DNA of 64,000 bases from Alentia gelatinosa (GCA_950022655.1 OX465587.1:32305716-32369715); one strand, 5' to 3'. Positions 32,835-44,101 are shown, counted from the stretch's first letter. Numbers and translations are program-made. The notes: generated by a model from the letters alone, not told the origin.

Positions 32835-33476
32835 CCATCTTTTTGAATGAATTAAACCTTGTAATTGCCATATTAAAGGGTATAACAATAGGGACTATTT
32901 CTTTGCTCTATAGCAAAAGGGACTATTTTCCTCGTATACCATGGTTTTGAGGCCGTACACCACAGGTTTTAATCCGTATACCACAGTTATGGTATCTGAC
33001 AGGTTTTATATAATGGGTCGTGGTTTACTGAATCTCCATACATTTTCAATGGGGGCTTTGTATACGACGGATAATAAACCCAGTGGAAGATCTGCCTGTG
33101 CAGAACTGGCTGTTTTGCTGAAATAGTTTTTTTTTAAAAAGGTGTATGCCACACCTTAAAGGGCAGGATTCTGCTCCTTCGTGCTCATCGTGCTCTCATC
33201 AGGGCAGCAGACCGGGCACCTTACTAGACTAGAGCGGCCATAAAGCCCGCCTCCGGCGCTGTAAGATTCTGTGTGAAGCCCTGTAAGCCCCGCTCCTGCC
33301 TCGACATGCCCCCAGAGGCCGCTAGTGTCTCCCCTGATGGGCCCCAATCTCCTGCCGCGCACGCTAAATTGGCCATCCTTGTAAGGCAGCGAGTTATGGT
33401 GGAGAAAGTGAGGCCTGTCAGGGTGTCAGCGAGCCTTATAGGCGGTGATCACGTGACGCTGCTTCTCCAGGGCCGT
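32835..33476. other. Unique stretch, CpG-rich right half
   Basis: 33170-33476 is GC-rich and CpG-rich with TCACGTGA at about 33449. An 85-codon frame from 33273 runs into the following minisatellite. It could be CpG-rich regulatory sequence or an exon remnant. Nothing recognisable in the peptide. Confidence 0.35.
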
Positions 33477-33715
33477 CATGTCAGGCCTAACTTAGCCACA
33501 CCCACTTCGCCTATGTCAGGCCTAACTTAGCCACACCCACTTCGCCTATGTCAGGCCTAACTTAGCCACGCCCACTTCGCCTATGTCAGGCCTAACTTAG
33601 CCACACCCACTTCGCCTATGTCAGGCCTAACTTAGTCACACCCACTTCGCCTATGTCAGGCCTAACCTAGCCACGCCTACTTCGCCTATGTCAGGCCTAA
33701 CTTAGCCACACCCAC
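33477..33715. repeat. Minisatellite, 35-bp unit, ~7 copies
   Basis: Units ATGTCAGGCCTAACTTAGCC plus ACACCCACTTCGCCT, with single-base variants. A ~60-bp direct repeat (GGTGAGGT...CTCAGGTTGACTGTAGTT) follows at 33751-33888. Confidence 0.95.
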
Positions 33716-33964
33716 TTCAGTTCCTACCAAGTATCGCGTGAAGAAAGTATGGTGAGGTTTCTTTTTATAGTTCGTCGCTCATTTCACAGTACTCAGGTTG
33801 ACTGTAGTTATTATTATGTATCACCTCTGTTTGGTGAGGTCTTTTTCATTGGTCGTTACTCATTTTACATGTCTCAGGTTCACTGTAGTTGTAGTGTGAG
33901 TCTCAGTTACTATGATCTCAGTCAACACTCCACGCTACAGTAACAAAACCAGCCCCAGGTCTAA

Positions 33965-34270
33965 AGCCCAATGCCCATCTACCGATTTCGGAACATTCAT
34001 GTACCTTTGTCAGCGACAAACCGACAGTAATTTGTCTCAGCCAAGGCATCCTAACGGAGTCGGCCGTAGTCGGTAGATGTAGGACAGCTAGGCAAGGGTG
34101 AGCCACCAATTAGTAGACAGATTTGCTTAGGACTAATATCCACCACCCCATCTCCTCATGTACGCAGATCAAGCGAAGAGTTACGTAATTTGCCTGCGAC
34201 AAGTTCACCGACTCCGATACGATTTGCAAACTAATCGCTCAACCCTGAATCGGTAGATGGGCATCAGGCT
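33965..34270. mobile_element. Family Q MITE with TAA flanks
   Basis: Ends AGCCCAATGCCCATCTACCG and CGGTAGATGGGCATCAGGCT, flanked by TAA at 33962-33964 and 34271-34273, a clean three-base duplication. Confidence 0.9.
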
Positions 34271-34492
34271 TAAGGTTTCATCCATTATGGCTGTACGACT
34301 CTGACCAACATAAAAAGTGTGAGGTTCATTGAGGAATCTGGTGAACCTGCCTCTGGCCATGGTGAGTCCAACTTTTCTATATCGGTGAGAAAAGTAGAAT
34401 AAGAACGTGGAGACCAGACCAGTTATACTGCTTCATGAGACATGGCGACCACTGGCAATGCCCTGCCCACAGTAGGGTCACATTGGTTCTAA

Positions 34493-34944
34493 AGCCTGAT
34501 GCCCATCTACCGATTAAGGGTTAAACGATTAGTTTGCAAATCGTATAGGAGTCGGTGAACTTGTCACAGGCAAATTACTTAACCCTTGGCTCGACGGGCG
34601 GACATCAGGAGATGGGATGGTGAGTATTATACGGAAACTTGCTTACTATCTTCGTACGTCAAAAATATGCGGTGAAATTATTGATCACATACATCCCGAT
34701 GCCGAGGTGATACATAATAATAACTACACTTACTGATTTTGGAACATGGAAACCACAACTTGTCGGCAACAAAAGGACGCCTGAAGGAGGTGGTTCACTA
34801 ATTGTTGGCTCACCCTTGCCTAGCTGTCCTACATCTACCGACTACGGCCGACTCTGTTAGGATGCCTTGGCTAAGACAAATCAGTCCGTTTGTCGTCGAC
34901 AAAGGTACATGAATGTTCCGAAATCGGTAGATGGGCATTGGGCT
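34493..34944. mobile_element. Family Q MITE carrying a TH7 fragment
   Basis: Q ends AGCCTGATGCCCATCTACCG and CGGTAGATGGGCATTGGGCT. Its interior is enlarged by about 110 bp (34625-34735) matching the left arm and loop of TH7 at 44922-45000 (CTTCGTACGTCAAAAATA, ATACATCCCGATGCCGAGG). Confidence 0.82.
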
Positions 34945-34947
34945 TTA

Positions 34948-35386
34948 TCTACTGGTAACAGGAATCAGTCTGTTTTTTTGTTGGTTGGTTCGTTTATTGT
35001 CTACTGATTACTGTTTTATTATGTTCAATTTGTATTAGTAGCATGTTCGGAAAAGTGTGATTGTTCGCAACAACTGTGAGTGTAGAAAGCGAAATGAAAG
35101 ACCGCCAAACTTGACGAATTTTATTCGTTAAATAAAAAAAACATTGTCTTGATGGAGTCTAGGTCTGTAGTGAAATAAAAATTGACCGGAGAATAACAAG
35201 AAGATGTTGGTTTTTTTTTATTGATTTTACGTCTGGACGATTATCAAAGGCATTTCAAGACTTCCACAAGGTTCAGCTTTTGCTCAGTCGTTTTTGCAGC
35301 ATAGTGGTGGTGACCGAATCTATATGATTCATTCAGGTAGGAATCTCACCCCTATACATTTACCGATTTGAGAGTTATTTTAGTTC
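34948..35386. other. Unique AT-rich stretch
   Basis: No gene or repeat recognised. Confidence 0.4.
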
Positions 35387-35635
35387 CCACACCACATAGA
35401 CATGGTATGAGAAGGACTTGCCTTTGATATAGTAGCAGGTCTACCACTGCTGGGAATGAAGGAGAATGGTGGCTGCACACCACACCACACAAACATGGTA
35501 TGAGAATGACTGGCTATAGATACAGGAGTAAGTTTACCACTGCTGTGGATGAAGGAGAAAGGGGGCTGCAGTGGGACTCGAACCCACAACCTTGTGCTTA
35601 CTAGTCCAGTGCTTTAACCACTGAGCTAACTCCCC
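35387..35635 (-). mobile_element. tRNA-derived SINE with duplicated body
   Basis: The minus strand opens with a tRNA-like head (35561-35635): A box TAGCTCAGTGG at 35618-35628, B box GGTTCGAGTCC at 35574-35584, and a good T stem GTGGG/CCCAC. The anticodon loop reads CTAGTAA (AGT, threonine-like), but the anticodon stem does not pair and the acceptor stem is imperfect, so it is not a working tRNA. Downstream are two ~90-bp body repeats (35477-35569 and 35387-35476) with TTCTCCTTCAT, CAGCAGTGGTA and TTCTCATACCATGT in each. Confidence 0.75.
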
Positions 35636-35689
35636 AACGCTCCCACGGAGGAGATAAGTAGACAGGTACCGCGCGATTCGCTGACAAGC

Positions 35690-35780
35690 CGCTCGGAGCT
35701 GCTCGGAGCCGCTCGGAGCTGCTTGGAGCTGCTCGAAAATGCTCGGTGACTTATGGGTAAATAACTGCTCGGAGCGGCCC
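35690..35780. repeat. GCTCGGAGC-type short tandem block
   Basis: Five or six imperfect 10-12 bp units of GCTCGGAGCTGCTCGGAGCC, with another GCTCGGAGC about 50 bp further right. GC-rich and partly self-complementary. Confidence 0.75.
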
Positions 35781-35934
35781 CAGACACACGCTCTATTATA
35801 GAGAGCGTAGGGGTCACGTGCAGTAAGTGGTTGAGACTAAGAGATGACATGGGGACCAGGGTAGGGATGCAGGTAGGACTAGTACAGACGTGGTAGCAGT
35901 GTATAGCGTCTAACTATGCTCTCTTATATATTTG

Positions 35935-36229
35935 TATCTCACCCCTGGTATTTTTTCTCCATAGCCTTAACATTGGGAACTCGTATCTAATGCCCATTAG
36001 ATATTGAGGAAAAATATCCAATGGGGAATTATGTCACAAATGATGGACCATTAGTCAATGTTATGGGTGAGATGAATTCAGAAACCCATTCCAGTTTTGG
36101 ATCAGAGCTTGATCCCATCTCGATTGAATCACTACGTAATTCAGGCGGCTTCGCCTTGTGAAATACTATGTGATTCAAACTCGATGGGATTTCAACTCTG
36201 ACCCTAAACTCTCATAGGTTTCCTCTGTT
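35935..36229 (-). mobile_element. TH2 composite two-hairpin element
   Basis: Unit T runs TATCTCACCCCTGG to GGGTGAGATGA. Unit P runs TTCAGAAACCCATTCCAG to GGTTTCCTCTG, with the loop CAGGCGGCTTCGCCTTGTGA at about 36143-36162. The P arms differ from the other TH2 copies (GATCCCATCTCGATTGAATC). Confidence 0.8.
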
Positions 36230-36640
36230 TCTGATATCATTGTGCGTATCCTCCACATGGTTGAGGCACAGTGATGTTACAAGCAAGGGTGAGGTAACTG
36301 TGTAGAATCAACTACAGGAAGGATACAAAAAGGTGTATCTGATAGGGTACTTATTACCCAGTATTGCAAATTTATGTTATTAGAAAATATAAGACAGAAC
36401 GGCCACCGTTCCTCTCACGCACTATATTGATGTTTCACTCTTTTTTTTCCCTATTCCCCTCGGAATATATCAATGGATGCTTGTATTCTCTGTGGTAGAG
36501 AGCTGGAGACTATGTACGCCTACATGACAGGGTCGTAGTTAGATGGATATTAATTGTTAAAATAAATATTCAAGGAGGAAGGCTATCAAGGAGATCAAAA
36601 CCCGATTGAGAACGAGTACACAGTAATGAGCAGTATAAAG

Positions 36641-36895
36641 TACAGGGCACAGAGTGATTGCTATTTCCGCCATCATCCGCCAGGATATTATAAGATAGCA
36701 CCAGGTGGGGTAACCATTGTTATCAGTTGTTATAATTCATAGGTAATATTGAAACGAGGCTGAAATTCATCCATGGCAAGCCCCCAAAAATATTTCTGAT
36801 AAAATCCTTTGATAATTGGTCCCACCACCTGTTATTTTGGATGGCGTCGGGTAGCAAGATGGCCGCCTCCATAGAGCAATGGATATGTGCCCTAT
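36641..36895 (+). repeat. Dispersed repeat family CC
   Basis: Aligns by eye with 63151-63405: GGCACAGAGTGATTGCTA, TCCGCCAGG..ATTGTAAGA, AACGAGGCTGAAA and GCAAGATGGCCGCC-like blocks in the same order. A reverse copy covers 53000-53180. No terminal inverted repeats seen. The AAGATGGCCGCC word matches the YY1 consensus. Confidence 0.75.
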
Positions 36896-37489
36896 ACTTG
36901 TCAGGTTGATATTTCGTTCAATTATATACATTCAGAAATTGAAGCTGACAATTTAATATCAACAAAAATAAAAGGAAGCCATACAAGAAGAATTAGATAA
37001 TGATAGAGAGGAGAAAGAAGGAGAAAGAAGTGATTTTCTTATACAAATGATCATTGTTATGGGAGTAGGGGTATTATACCATCTTCAATAGTCGTTATCT
37101 TTTTCCATTTCTAGGATCACTTAAGATAATGGAAGTTTTGTGAAAGGTCGACAAAAGACAATGGGTGTCTCTAAAGTCTGATAGTGTCGACCATCGATTC
37201 ACTGCAACTTGGAGACAATAGAATTACACACACATGAATTCCCATGGCAGACGACACTTTTATGATTAATGGATTTTACTACTAAATGAGATTTATGAGT
37301 ATCTCTCATTCCTCTCATGGCTTCCCTGTCTGTAACTTTCTAGTCCTAATCGTTACAGCCCCATTCTTCAATTCCCGGGCAAATAAACAAGTCTATCTGT
37401 CAAACATGTCCATTCCCTGGTCGTAAATTTACGAGGTTATTGTTGTTCTTGCCTCGTACAGCTTCTCCTTCCTTCACCGGTTCCCGGCA

Positions 37490-37705
37490 GGCGATGAGGG
37501 TCCCCAGCGACCAATCAGAATGCAGCAATCTCACCAGGGACGTAGCTGTGCCGATGGAACGCCAGATTTCTATTTTCTTTTTATGCGCAGTACTTAAGAC
37601 TTCATTGACTTCAACCTTCTTTCTAAGTAGGAGGGTCGGATCCTGGGAGAATCTAGTGACCTAGTTTATGTCTTCTGATTGGTCGAAGTGTCACGTGATA
37701 CGGGA
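37490..37705. promoter_or_regulatory. Candidate regulatory region: CCAAT, E-box, NRF1-like
   Basis: GACCAATCAGAA at about 37509, TTATGCGCAGTAC near 37580, GATTGGTCGAAG (inverted CCAAT) at about 37677 and TCACGTGA at 37692. No coding sequence recognised. A 134-codon frame at 37739-38143 downstream has no known domain. Confidence 0.35.
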
Positions 37706-37940
37706 CAGGTTTTTATCGTACCCGCGCTATAATGAGAAGTGATATTCAGCCATTTCATCCAAACGAAACGGAACAAAGAATACGGCGATGCATTCCGTTT
37801 ACAGCAATTCCAACGTAGTACCATATCATTGGAGTTCCTCTCTCTATTTCCTTTTTTTTTTACCTTTCTTTCTATCAAACATTTCTTCCTCATATCTCTA
37901 GATGAAGTCGGGCGTGTTATGAATACAAATCTACGTCTAG

Positions 37941-37970
37941 GCATGCGCAGCCCACTAGCGCCATCTAGTA
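37941..37970 (-). promoter_or_regulatory. NRF1-like and CTCF-like motif pair
   Basis: GCATGCGCAG at 37941-37950 resembles the NRF1 core. Reading minus, 37954-37970 gives ACTAGATGGCGCTAG, which agrees with the CTCF consensus CCASYAGRKGGCRS at 12 of 14 positions by my count. Confidence 0.4.
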
Positions 37971-38134
37971 AATGGCCCGGAAAGCAGGGATTTCCCGCGT
38001 CTATTTGCTGCGTGGACGGTTCGCTCGGCGCGGTCGTCTGCCCGACACTCAGTCTGTTTTATGGACTTCTCGGGATGGCTATCTGTGCTCTCGTTTATCG
38101 CGAGACGCAACGTGATATCGTACCGGATGGTCTG

Positions 38135-38470
38135 TTACTATAGTTTGTTACTACGGTGTAATATCACAGGCTGTCACTATGGTGTGATGTCACACTGGGT
38201 GTTACTATGGTGTGATGTCACACTGGCTGTTACCATGGTATGATGTCACACTGGCTGTTACTATGGTGTGATGTCACACTGGCTGTTACTATGGCGTAAT
38301 GTCATACAGGCTGTCACTATCGTGTGACGTCACTGGCTGGTAGTTTGGTGTGATGTCACCCTGGCTGTTACTATGGTGTAATGTCATACTGGCTGTTACC
38401 ATGGTGTGATGTCATACTGGCTGTTACTATGGTGTGATGTCATACTTGCTTTTACTATGGTGACAGCAAG
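38135..38470. repeat. Minisatellite, 28-bp unit, ~12 copies
   Basis: Units of TATGGTGTGATGTCACACTG plus GCTGTTAC. Each unit holds the inverted word GTGATGTCAC. One diverged unit carries TGACGTCA. Confidence 0.95.
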
Positions 38471-38673
38471 AATCAATAAAGAATTTATCAACAAAAAACT
38501 ATAGTGTCATTACCCCATATCCCTGAATGAAGCAACTTGGTGTAATATTACTGGCTATTGATTTTCATTATAAGTATGTTTATGAGTATGTCCTTTCAAT
38601 ACATTCTCTTACTTGAGCAATGCTTCACATGTTTTTGGGATCTGAAATGATGTTTGTTGCTAAGAACAAAAAT

Positions 38674-38940
38674 TTATCTCACCCCTGGAATAAATGTCCA
38701 TAGGTTTAACATTGGAAACTCGTTCCCCATGCCCCTACGAGTATTGAGGTCCGTTCTCCATGGTCTATACCCTGTGTGTCATCTATTCTCAGAAAGCAAC
38801 TCGTTTTGGTCAAAGAAGTCATTCTGCAACTCGTTTGGAGGCTACATGATATTCACTCGGCTGTCGCCTCGTTCATATCACTCCGCATCAAACTCGTGGA
38901 GAACGACGACTTTGACCAAAACTTGTTGGTTTCTTCTTTA
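38674..38940 (-). mobile_element. TH2 element lacking the T right end
   Basis: TTATCTCACCCCTGG at 38674 starts unit T, but its right end is deleted near 38780 and P follows (CAACTCGTTTTGGTCAAAG to complement, ending GGTTTCTTCTT). The loop CACTCGGCTGTCGCCTCG sits at 38854-38871. P is nearly identical to 42899-43058. Confidence 0.83.
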
Positions 38941-39161
38941 GTAAGAACATCGAGGAAAGGCTCAATCCCAGCGGCAAAGGAAATCCGCATTGTCAATTAA
39001 CGAAGGGAAAGTTAATGGCTTTTTCATAACCTAGCCATGACGAAACAGAATATCATTGCCACCTGTTAGTACAAGGAGTCCACCTGTCAGTGGTTTAACC
39101 CTTCACACACAATACCAGACACACAAACACCGAAACAAGAACCACAATCAGTATGTATAAA

Positions 39162-39467
39162 GGCCCGTTTCCATTGGCCGATTTCCCATCACAGATCTAC
39201 AGTCAGGAATCACCGACGGACTTTTGGCACTGAGGACCCAATATCGGTCAATGGAAACAACCAAGCTCGTGAAATGCCCCACGACTTTTTCTGCTTAGAT
39301 TATGCAATGTGGCACCACCCACCACTGACTGAGAGCTAGGTCACTGATTGAAATCTACTACCCTCAGCGATTTTTCTATACCGACACAGAGTCAGTGGCA
39401 CCACCGACAGACTTTCTATGTAACACAAAAAGTCTAAGCAACCTTCGTCGGCCAATGGAAACGGGCC
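39162..39467 (-). mobile_element. Family P MITE, inverted
   Basis: Full-length P in reverse, with ends GGCCCGTTTCCATTGGCCGA and GTCGGCCAATGGAAACGGGC. It abuts R directly on its right. Confidence 0.9.
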
Positions 39468-39469
39468 TT

Positions 39470-40095
39470 AAGCCACTTTCCACTGGCTGACTATTCGCCA
39501 CTGATCTGCAGTCGGGAACCGCAGACACTAGATCGGTGAATGGAAACAGGCATGCAGAGAAGTGTTCACCGATTAATTGTACATAGATTATACAATGAGG
39601 CCACCACCGAATGACTTCAGTCGGCCTAGACCTTTCAAGTGCCGCAGAAACAAGGAATACACTGCACTCTCACCGATTTTTGCACACCGATATGCAGTTA
39701 ATTGGCCACCACCAACCGACGATTAAGCCGGATGCCCATCTACCGATTTAGGGTTGAACGATTAGTTCCCAAATCGTATAGGAGTCAGTGAACTTGTCGC
39801 AGGCAAATTACTTAACCCCTCGCTCGACCCATACACTGATAAAATCGGTGTATGGTCCACTAATCGCTGGGGGAGGGCAAAAACCAAAGAAACCGAGTGA
39901 TCACTAATCGCTGGGTAGCCTTGCCTAGCTGTCCTACATCTACCGACTACGTTAGGATGGCTTGGCTGAGACAAATCACCCTCCGTTTGTCGCCGACAAA
40001 GGTACATAAATGTTCCGAAATCGGTAGATGGGCATTGGGCTTTAGGAAAACTCATTGAATCGATGCCATTTTTCGTCGGCCAGTGGAAAATGGCT
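39470..40095 (-). mobile_element. Family R element with nested Q
   Basis: R ends AGCCACTTTCCACTGGC and GCCAGTGGAAAATGGCT, interrupted by a complete Q at 39727-40041. R sequence resumes after Q with GGAAAACTCATTG. The insertion site differs from that in the 13.2 kb R copy. Confidence 0.85.
39727..40041. mobile_element. Family Q MITE inserted in R
   Basis: Ends GCCGGATGCCCATCTACCG and CGGTAGATGGGCATTGGGC, with the usual interior (GTGTATGGTCCACTAATCGC). Confidence 0.87.
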
Positions 40096-40139
40096 TGAAT
40101 GAACTTGGCATGAGATGGTGTAGAACGGTGTAGAATGGT

Positions 40140-40306
40140 AAAACGGTGTAGATTTTCTGTGTTCTCCTAATAGCCTATTTACATTTTGCGTCAGCAGTGC
40201 TAACGGTTGGTGGTTCCTGACTGTATATCGGTGACCACCAATGAAAATAGGCTATTAGGAAAACACAAAAATCTACACTGTTTTCGTCAGCCAATGGAAA
40301 CGGGCC
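40140..40306. mobile_element. Family S MITE, left end lost
   Basis: The nested inverted blocks and right end (GCCAATGGAAACGGGCC) are present. The left GGCCC terminus is missing and replaced by three GGTGTAGAA-type repeats. Confidence 0.78.
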
Positions 40307-40689
40307 TTAAGCCGTATGGAAAAAAAAGTTTGTTGCCATAAGAATATTTAAGCCTCAGCTTAGTAATTTATAAGAGGGAACTGCTTCTAACATATAAGAT
40401 TCACATATGCCATATTTAGATATTCTCTTCTCATAAGAGTTCCCGTCGACGGCAATTTAGTCAATGTCCTTCCAAAATACGGCTTCTAATGTACATGAAT
40501 TATAAAACGTACACCTTACAGAATACCGTTATTTCTAGAGTATAGCTGTAGAGTATTTTGCATTGTTAAGCGTGTGCCTATAGTTGTATGGTTTTTAGTC
40601 GAATACTCTTCATCATATGTTAGAAGTGCAAGCTCAGGAGAAGTTTTATTATCCGCCTACATCTATAGTGTCTATAGAAAACATATGGA

Positions 40690-41060
40690 CAGCGTGTATC
40701 TATATACCCGGAGCGTACAGATGTACCCATCTAATACAAAGTGGCCATAGAAAAAACATAGGGAGTGTGTATCACCATACCCGGAGCAATCAGATATATC
40801 CACCTAATACAAAGTGTCCGTAGAAAACACATAGGGAGTGTGTATCACCATACCCGGAGCAAACAGATATATCCATCTAATACAAAGTGTCCATAGATAA
40901 CACATAGGGAGTGTGTATCACCATACCCAGAGCATACAGATATATCCACCTAATATAAAGTGTCCATAGAAAACACACAGACAGATATATCCATCTAATA
41001 CAAGGTGTCCAAAGAAAACACATGGGGAGTGTGTATCACCATACCCAGAGCATACAGGTG
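40690..41060. repeat. Minisatellite, 73-bp unit, ~5 copies
   Basis: Units include CAGATATATCCACCTAATAC, then AAAGTGTCCATAGAAAACAC and GGGAGTGTGTATCACCATAC. One unit near 40975 is shortened. Confidence 0.92.
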
Positions 41061-41805
41061 TGGTGTATGCTCTGGTTGCAAAAAATGGATGATAAATATG
41101 ATCTAGACTAGTTTCTGAAACCACCCCATATTGTTTATATATGACCGCGTAGTCTCTGAGGCTCTTGTTGTGATATTGTTAGAGATATAACAACCTTGAC
41201 AGTTTAAATTCTAGCGCTATAGACTCATAATTCATATACAAAAGACTACATATTCGTATATATATAGTAATGATGATAAAATAGGATGGAAAGGGTTAAC
41301 AAGTCATCCACAGTTCATGACCGTATGACTTCCAGGCCAGTTCAGCGTCATCCAACAATTGAATTCCAGGAATTCTAGGGACCTTTCCACAGCCTTATAC
41401 CATTCCTAGAATTCCTATAAGGGAAGCGGAAATCATCTCAGTATTGTATTCTCTCCAGGGGGTGGAGGAGGAGGGAGGGACTGGGGCCTGGTATGTGTGT
41501 GGTAAGTGGAGCTGGGCAGGGTGGGGACAGGCATCGAATGACAAATTATTCTCCAGTCGTCATTGGCAGATCTAAAAAACACCGCTTTGGGATTGGTTTA
41601 ATGGAAACTGATGTCCTACACTCTCACCAATAATAAATGTCCTACGCCACCCCCCACCAATAACGATAAACTAGATGTATGGTTTGACGGAGGCGCCCCC
41701 TGAGCTGCTGTCATATATATAACGTCCAGTTTTTACCAGGATGATGTTTGATGTTCACTGAATGATTCATGTGTGTGTCTGAGAGAAAGATAAAAATGGG
41801 CGATG
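41061..41805. other. Unique stretch, GC-rich centre
   Basis: A G-rich block at 41455-41525. GGCGCCCCCTGAGC near 41692 contains the CTCF-like core CAGGGGGCGCC on minus, but the flank is poor. No gene recognised. Confidence 0.35.
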
Positions 41806-42335
41806 TTTAAGGCATATCCTACAAATCACAGTGGTGCCACCTGGTGATTTGTAAATAATGTCAATTATTAGTCAAACATGGTTTCTTGGGATTCATTCTA
41901 ATTCTATATGAGTGAATTTAACGTTTTTTGTCCAGTTTATCCAATCTTAAAATGTAAAATAGGCCAATTTACATTTGTTTGATTTACACAGGAAATGTGC
42001 TGAAAAATATGGTTTTCCTCAATTCTTTCAAAAACAAGGACTGTGACCTATGGTTTTTAAAACCTGTATAAGAATTAATATATATGTATTATATTCTGTG
42101 AAAGTGAAGAAAATGACATGGGTTCTACTATGTGAAAAAGTACTTTTTAGAATTTCTATATATTCTAATAAAAAATTATCACAATATTGATCTATAAATC
42201 AAAAACTAGCACGTTGACCCCCGAATTTTATGTTAGATATGTCTTCCGCAACACTTACAGATCATCATATCAAATTTCCAGGAAATTGACATGGGTTTTA
42301 ATTTTCAAGCCAAATTGTCCGATATGCCTTTAAAA
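41806..42335 (+). mobile_element. Family AA element, full length
   Basis: About 530 bp between TTTAAGGCATATCC and GGATATGCCTTTAAA-like inverted ends (42320-42335 reads CGATATGCCTTTAAAA). Carries CACCTGGTGATTT near the left end. No open frame. The partial copy at 18907-19215 shares the left 300 bp. Confidence 0.8.
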
Positions 42336-42534
42336 ACTTAAGGCTGGTAGTTATATGCTGCATCATTGATGTGCGAGGTTTTATTGGTTTTTAGTCTGAT
42401 TTTTAGTGATTAGTAAAGACACATGCATCATTTAACACTGTTATGGATGGTTTATGCCACACATGTAAACTGTAATGATCAATGGGATTTAATTATCTAG
42501 TTGCTATCTCTAAATCAGCGTGTGCTAAGAAAGA

Positions 42535-43111
42535 AACAGATGAGTGTTTGGTCTGTGTCCCCGTTCATTGAGTTTGGAGAGCGCAGTAATATGAACGAGG
42601 CGATAGCCAAGGGAGTATTCAAAAGTGCTCCAAACGAGATGGTGAACAGGGTATCAGACCAAATATTAATATGTATCTGATTTTATCTTAACCTGGAAAT
42701 CTGTTTATGGTCCATTGAGTATGAGTTATCGTACTTGCAAGCCTGTTGAGTACGATCGATTATCTCACCCCTGGAATAAATGTCCATAGGCTTAACATTG
42801 GGTTTTCGTTCTCCATCCCCCTTCAAGTATTGCAGTCCGTTCTCCATGGTTTGCATCCTATTTGTTGGCCATTCTTTTAGTGTATACAGGGGTATGATAA
42901 ATACAGAAAGCAACTCGTTTTGGTCAAAGAAGTCATTCTCCAACTCGTTTGAACGCTATGTGATATTCACTCGGCTGTCGCCTCGTTCATATCACCCCGC
43001 ATGAAACTCGTGGAGAACGACGGCTTTGACCAAAACTTGTTGGTTTCTTCTGTAGTTCTTAATGTTAAGCCTATGGGCATTTATACCAGGCTAAGATACA
43101 TAGCTATACTC
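42535..43111 (+). mobile_element. TH3 element interrupted by a TH2 element
   Basis: TH3 unit P (42535-42680) and the left T end TTATCTTAACCTGG (near 42685-42698) are followed by a complete TH2 (42762-43058). After that the TH3 T unit resumes with TTAATGTTAAGCCTATGGGC and ends ACCAGGCTAAGATA near 43098-43111. The uninterrupted TH3 at 15131-15400 supports this reading. Confidence 0.83.
42762..43058 (-). mobile_element. TH2 composite element nested in TH3
   Basis: Unit T from TTATCTCACCCCTGG to CAGGGGTATGATAAA, then unit P from TACAGAAAGCAACTCG to GTTGGTTTCTTCTGTA, loop CACTCGGCTGTCGCCTCG at 42968-42985. Both units lie together inside the host T unit, which shows they inserted as one piece. Confidence 0.85.
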
Positions 43112-43640
43112 AGGCACAATAATCAACATTACTAGCAACCACAGTATTAGAGATGTGCATGCTTCTATGATTATCCGTCGTATATGAACACTAGGAACCG
43201 ATGGCATTTTCATGATCTATAGATATATCAACTTTAATTTTTTTTTAAAACACGTTTGGGGTTTATGCAGTCTGTGAGTTTTATGCAGTCTGTAGCCGAC
43301 TTAAAATGCAGCCACTTATACAACCACCTTTGTAGGATACAATGTTGCTAGGCACAGTGGGTCAGTGAGGTAGTTTGAATTCCCTCTGTGGTGATTGGTC
43401 ATGGCCAGCTGGGCTATTCTAAGACACTGGTTCCCTGCACCACACCAATGTCACAATGTTCGTACACAGATAGTGAAGGGGTAGCACAATGAAAGTTACT
43501 TTAGCCTCTTCCTAAACTATGCAGTGTATCTGAGCATGTCCCACGCTAAAAATATAACGGAAAGATTAGGATGCAACCTGATGCATCATCCTATTTTCCC
43601 TATACTACTACCCACACAGGGCTCTGACTTAAAGATCCTC
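43112..43640. other. Unique stretch
   Basis: No gene recognised. A short direct repeat, TATGCAGTCTGTGAGTTTTA, sits near 43264. Confidence 0.4.
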
Positions 43641-43652
43641 CCAGTTAGTTAA

Positions 43653-44005
43653 GCCTTGGACCCACCAACGCCGATTCGGTTCCCGACTCGAATAAAATTT
43701 CACTGGGAGGCCAGCCAAAAACAAGGCAGTGGACGATGTTGCTACGATTGACTCTAGATAGCCCACGATTTTATACCAATAGGCTACGATTGGAAACACC
43801 AATCATAGAGCTCCCGTTAAGATCTAACATGTTGGATTTTTCGTGGCCTATCAGTAGCTAATCGCACAATTCACCGATCAGATCACGGCAGAGCTCTACG
43901 ATTCAAGGCCTCTTTCAAATACCTCCCAAGAGGCTACGATTTTGCAATTTCTAATCGTAGCCTATCGGGAGCTTTATCGTAGTCTATCGGCGTTGGTGCA
44001 AGGCC
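43653..44005. mobile_element. T-like MITE, diverged subfamily
   Basis: Ends GCCTTGGACCCACCAACGCC and GGCGTTGGTGCAAGGC. Repeated internal words include GGCTACGATT and AGCTCCCG/CGGGAGCT. Flanked by TTAA and TTA. Confidence 0.8.
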
Positions 44006-44101
44006 TTACAGAGAAATCAAAAGATCTGTATAGAGGATGTCTATTGGGTCGATTATATGCACGCCCTGCCCAGAGCTTCCTTGTTGTGTTTATCATGATA
44101 A

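Noticed and set aside
35561..35635. Functional tRNA-Thr(AGT)
   Set aside because: The anticodon stem does not pair and the acceptor stem needs a bulge. Body repeats follow, so it is a SINE head.
37739..38143. 134-codon plus frame as a gene
   Set aside because: No recognisable motif and a mixed composition; it covers candidate regulatory motifs and ends at a minisatellite.
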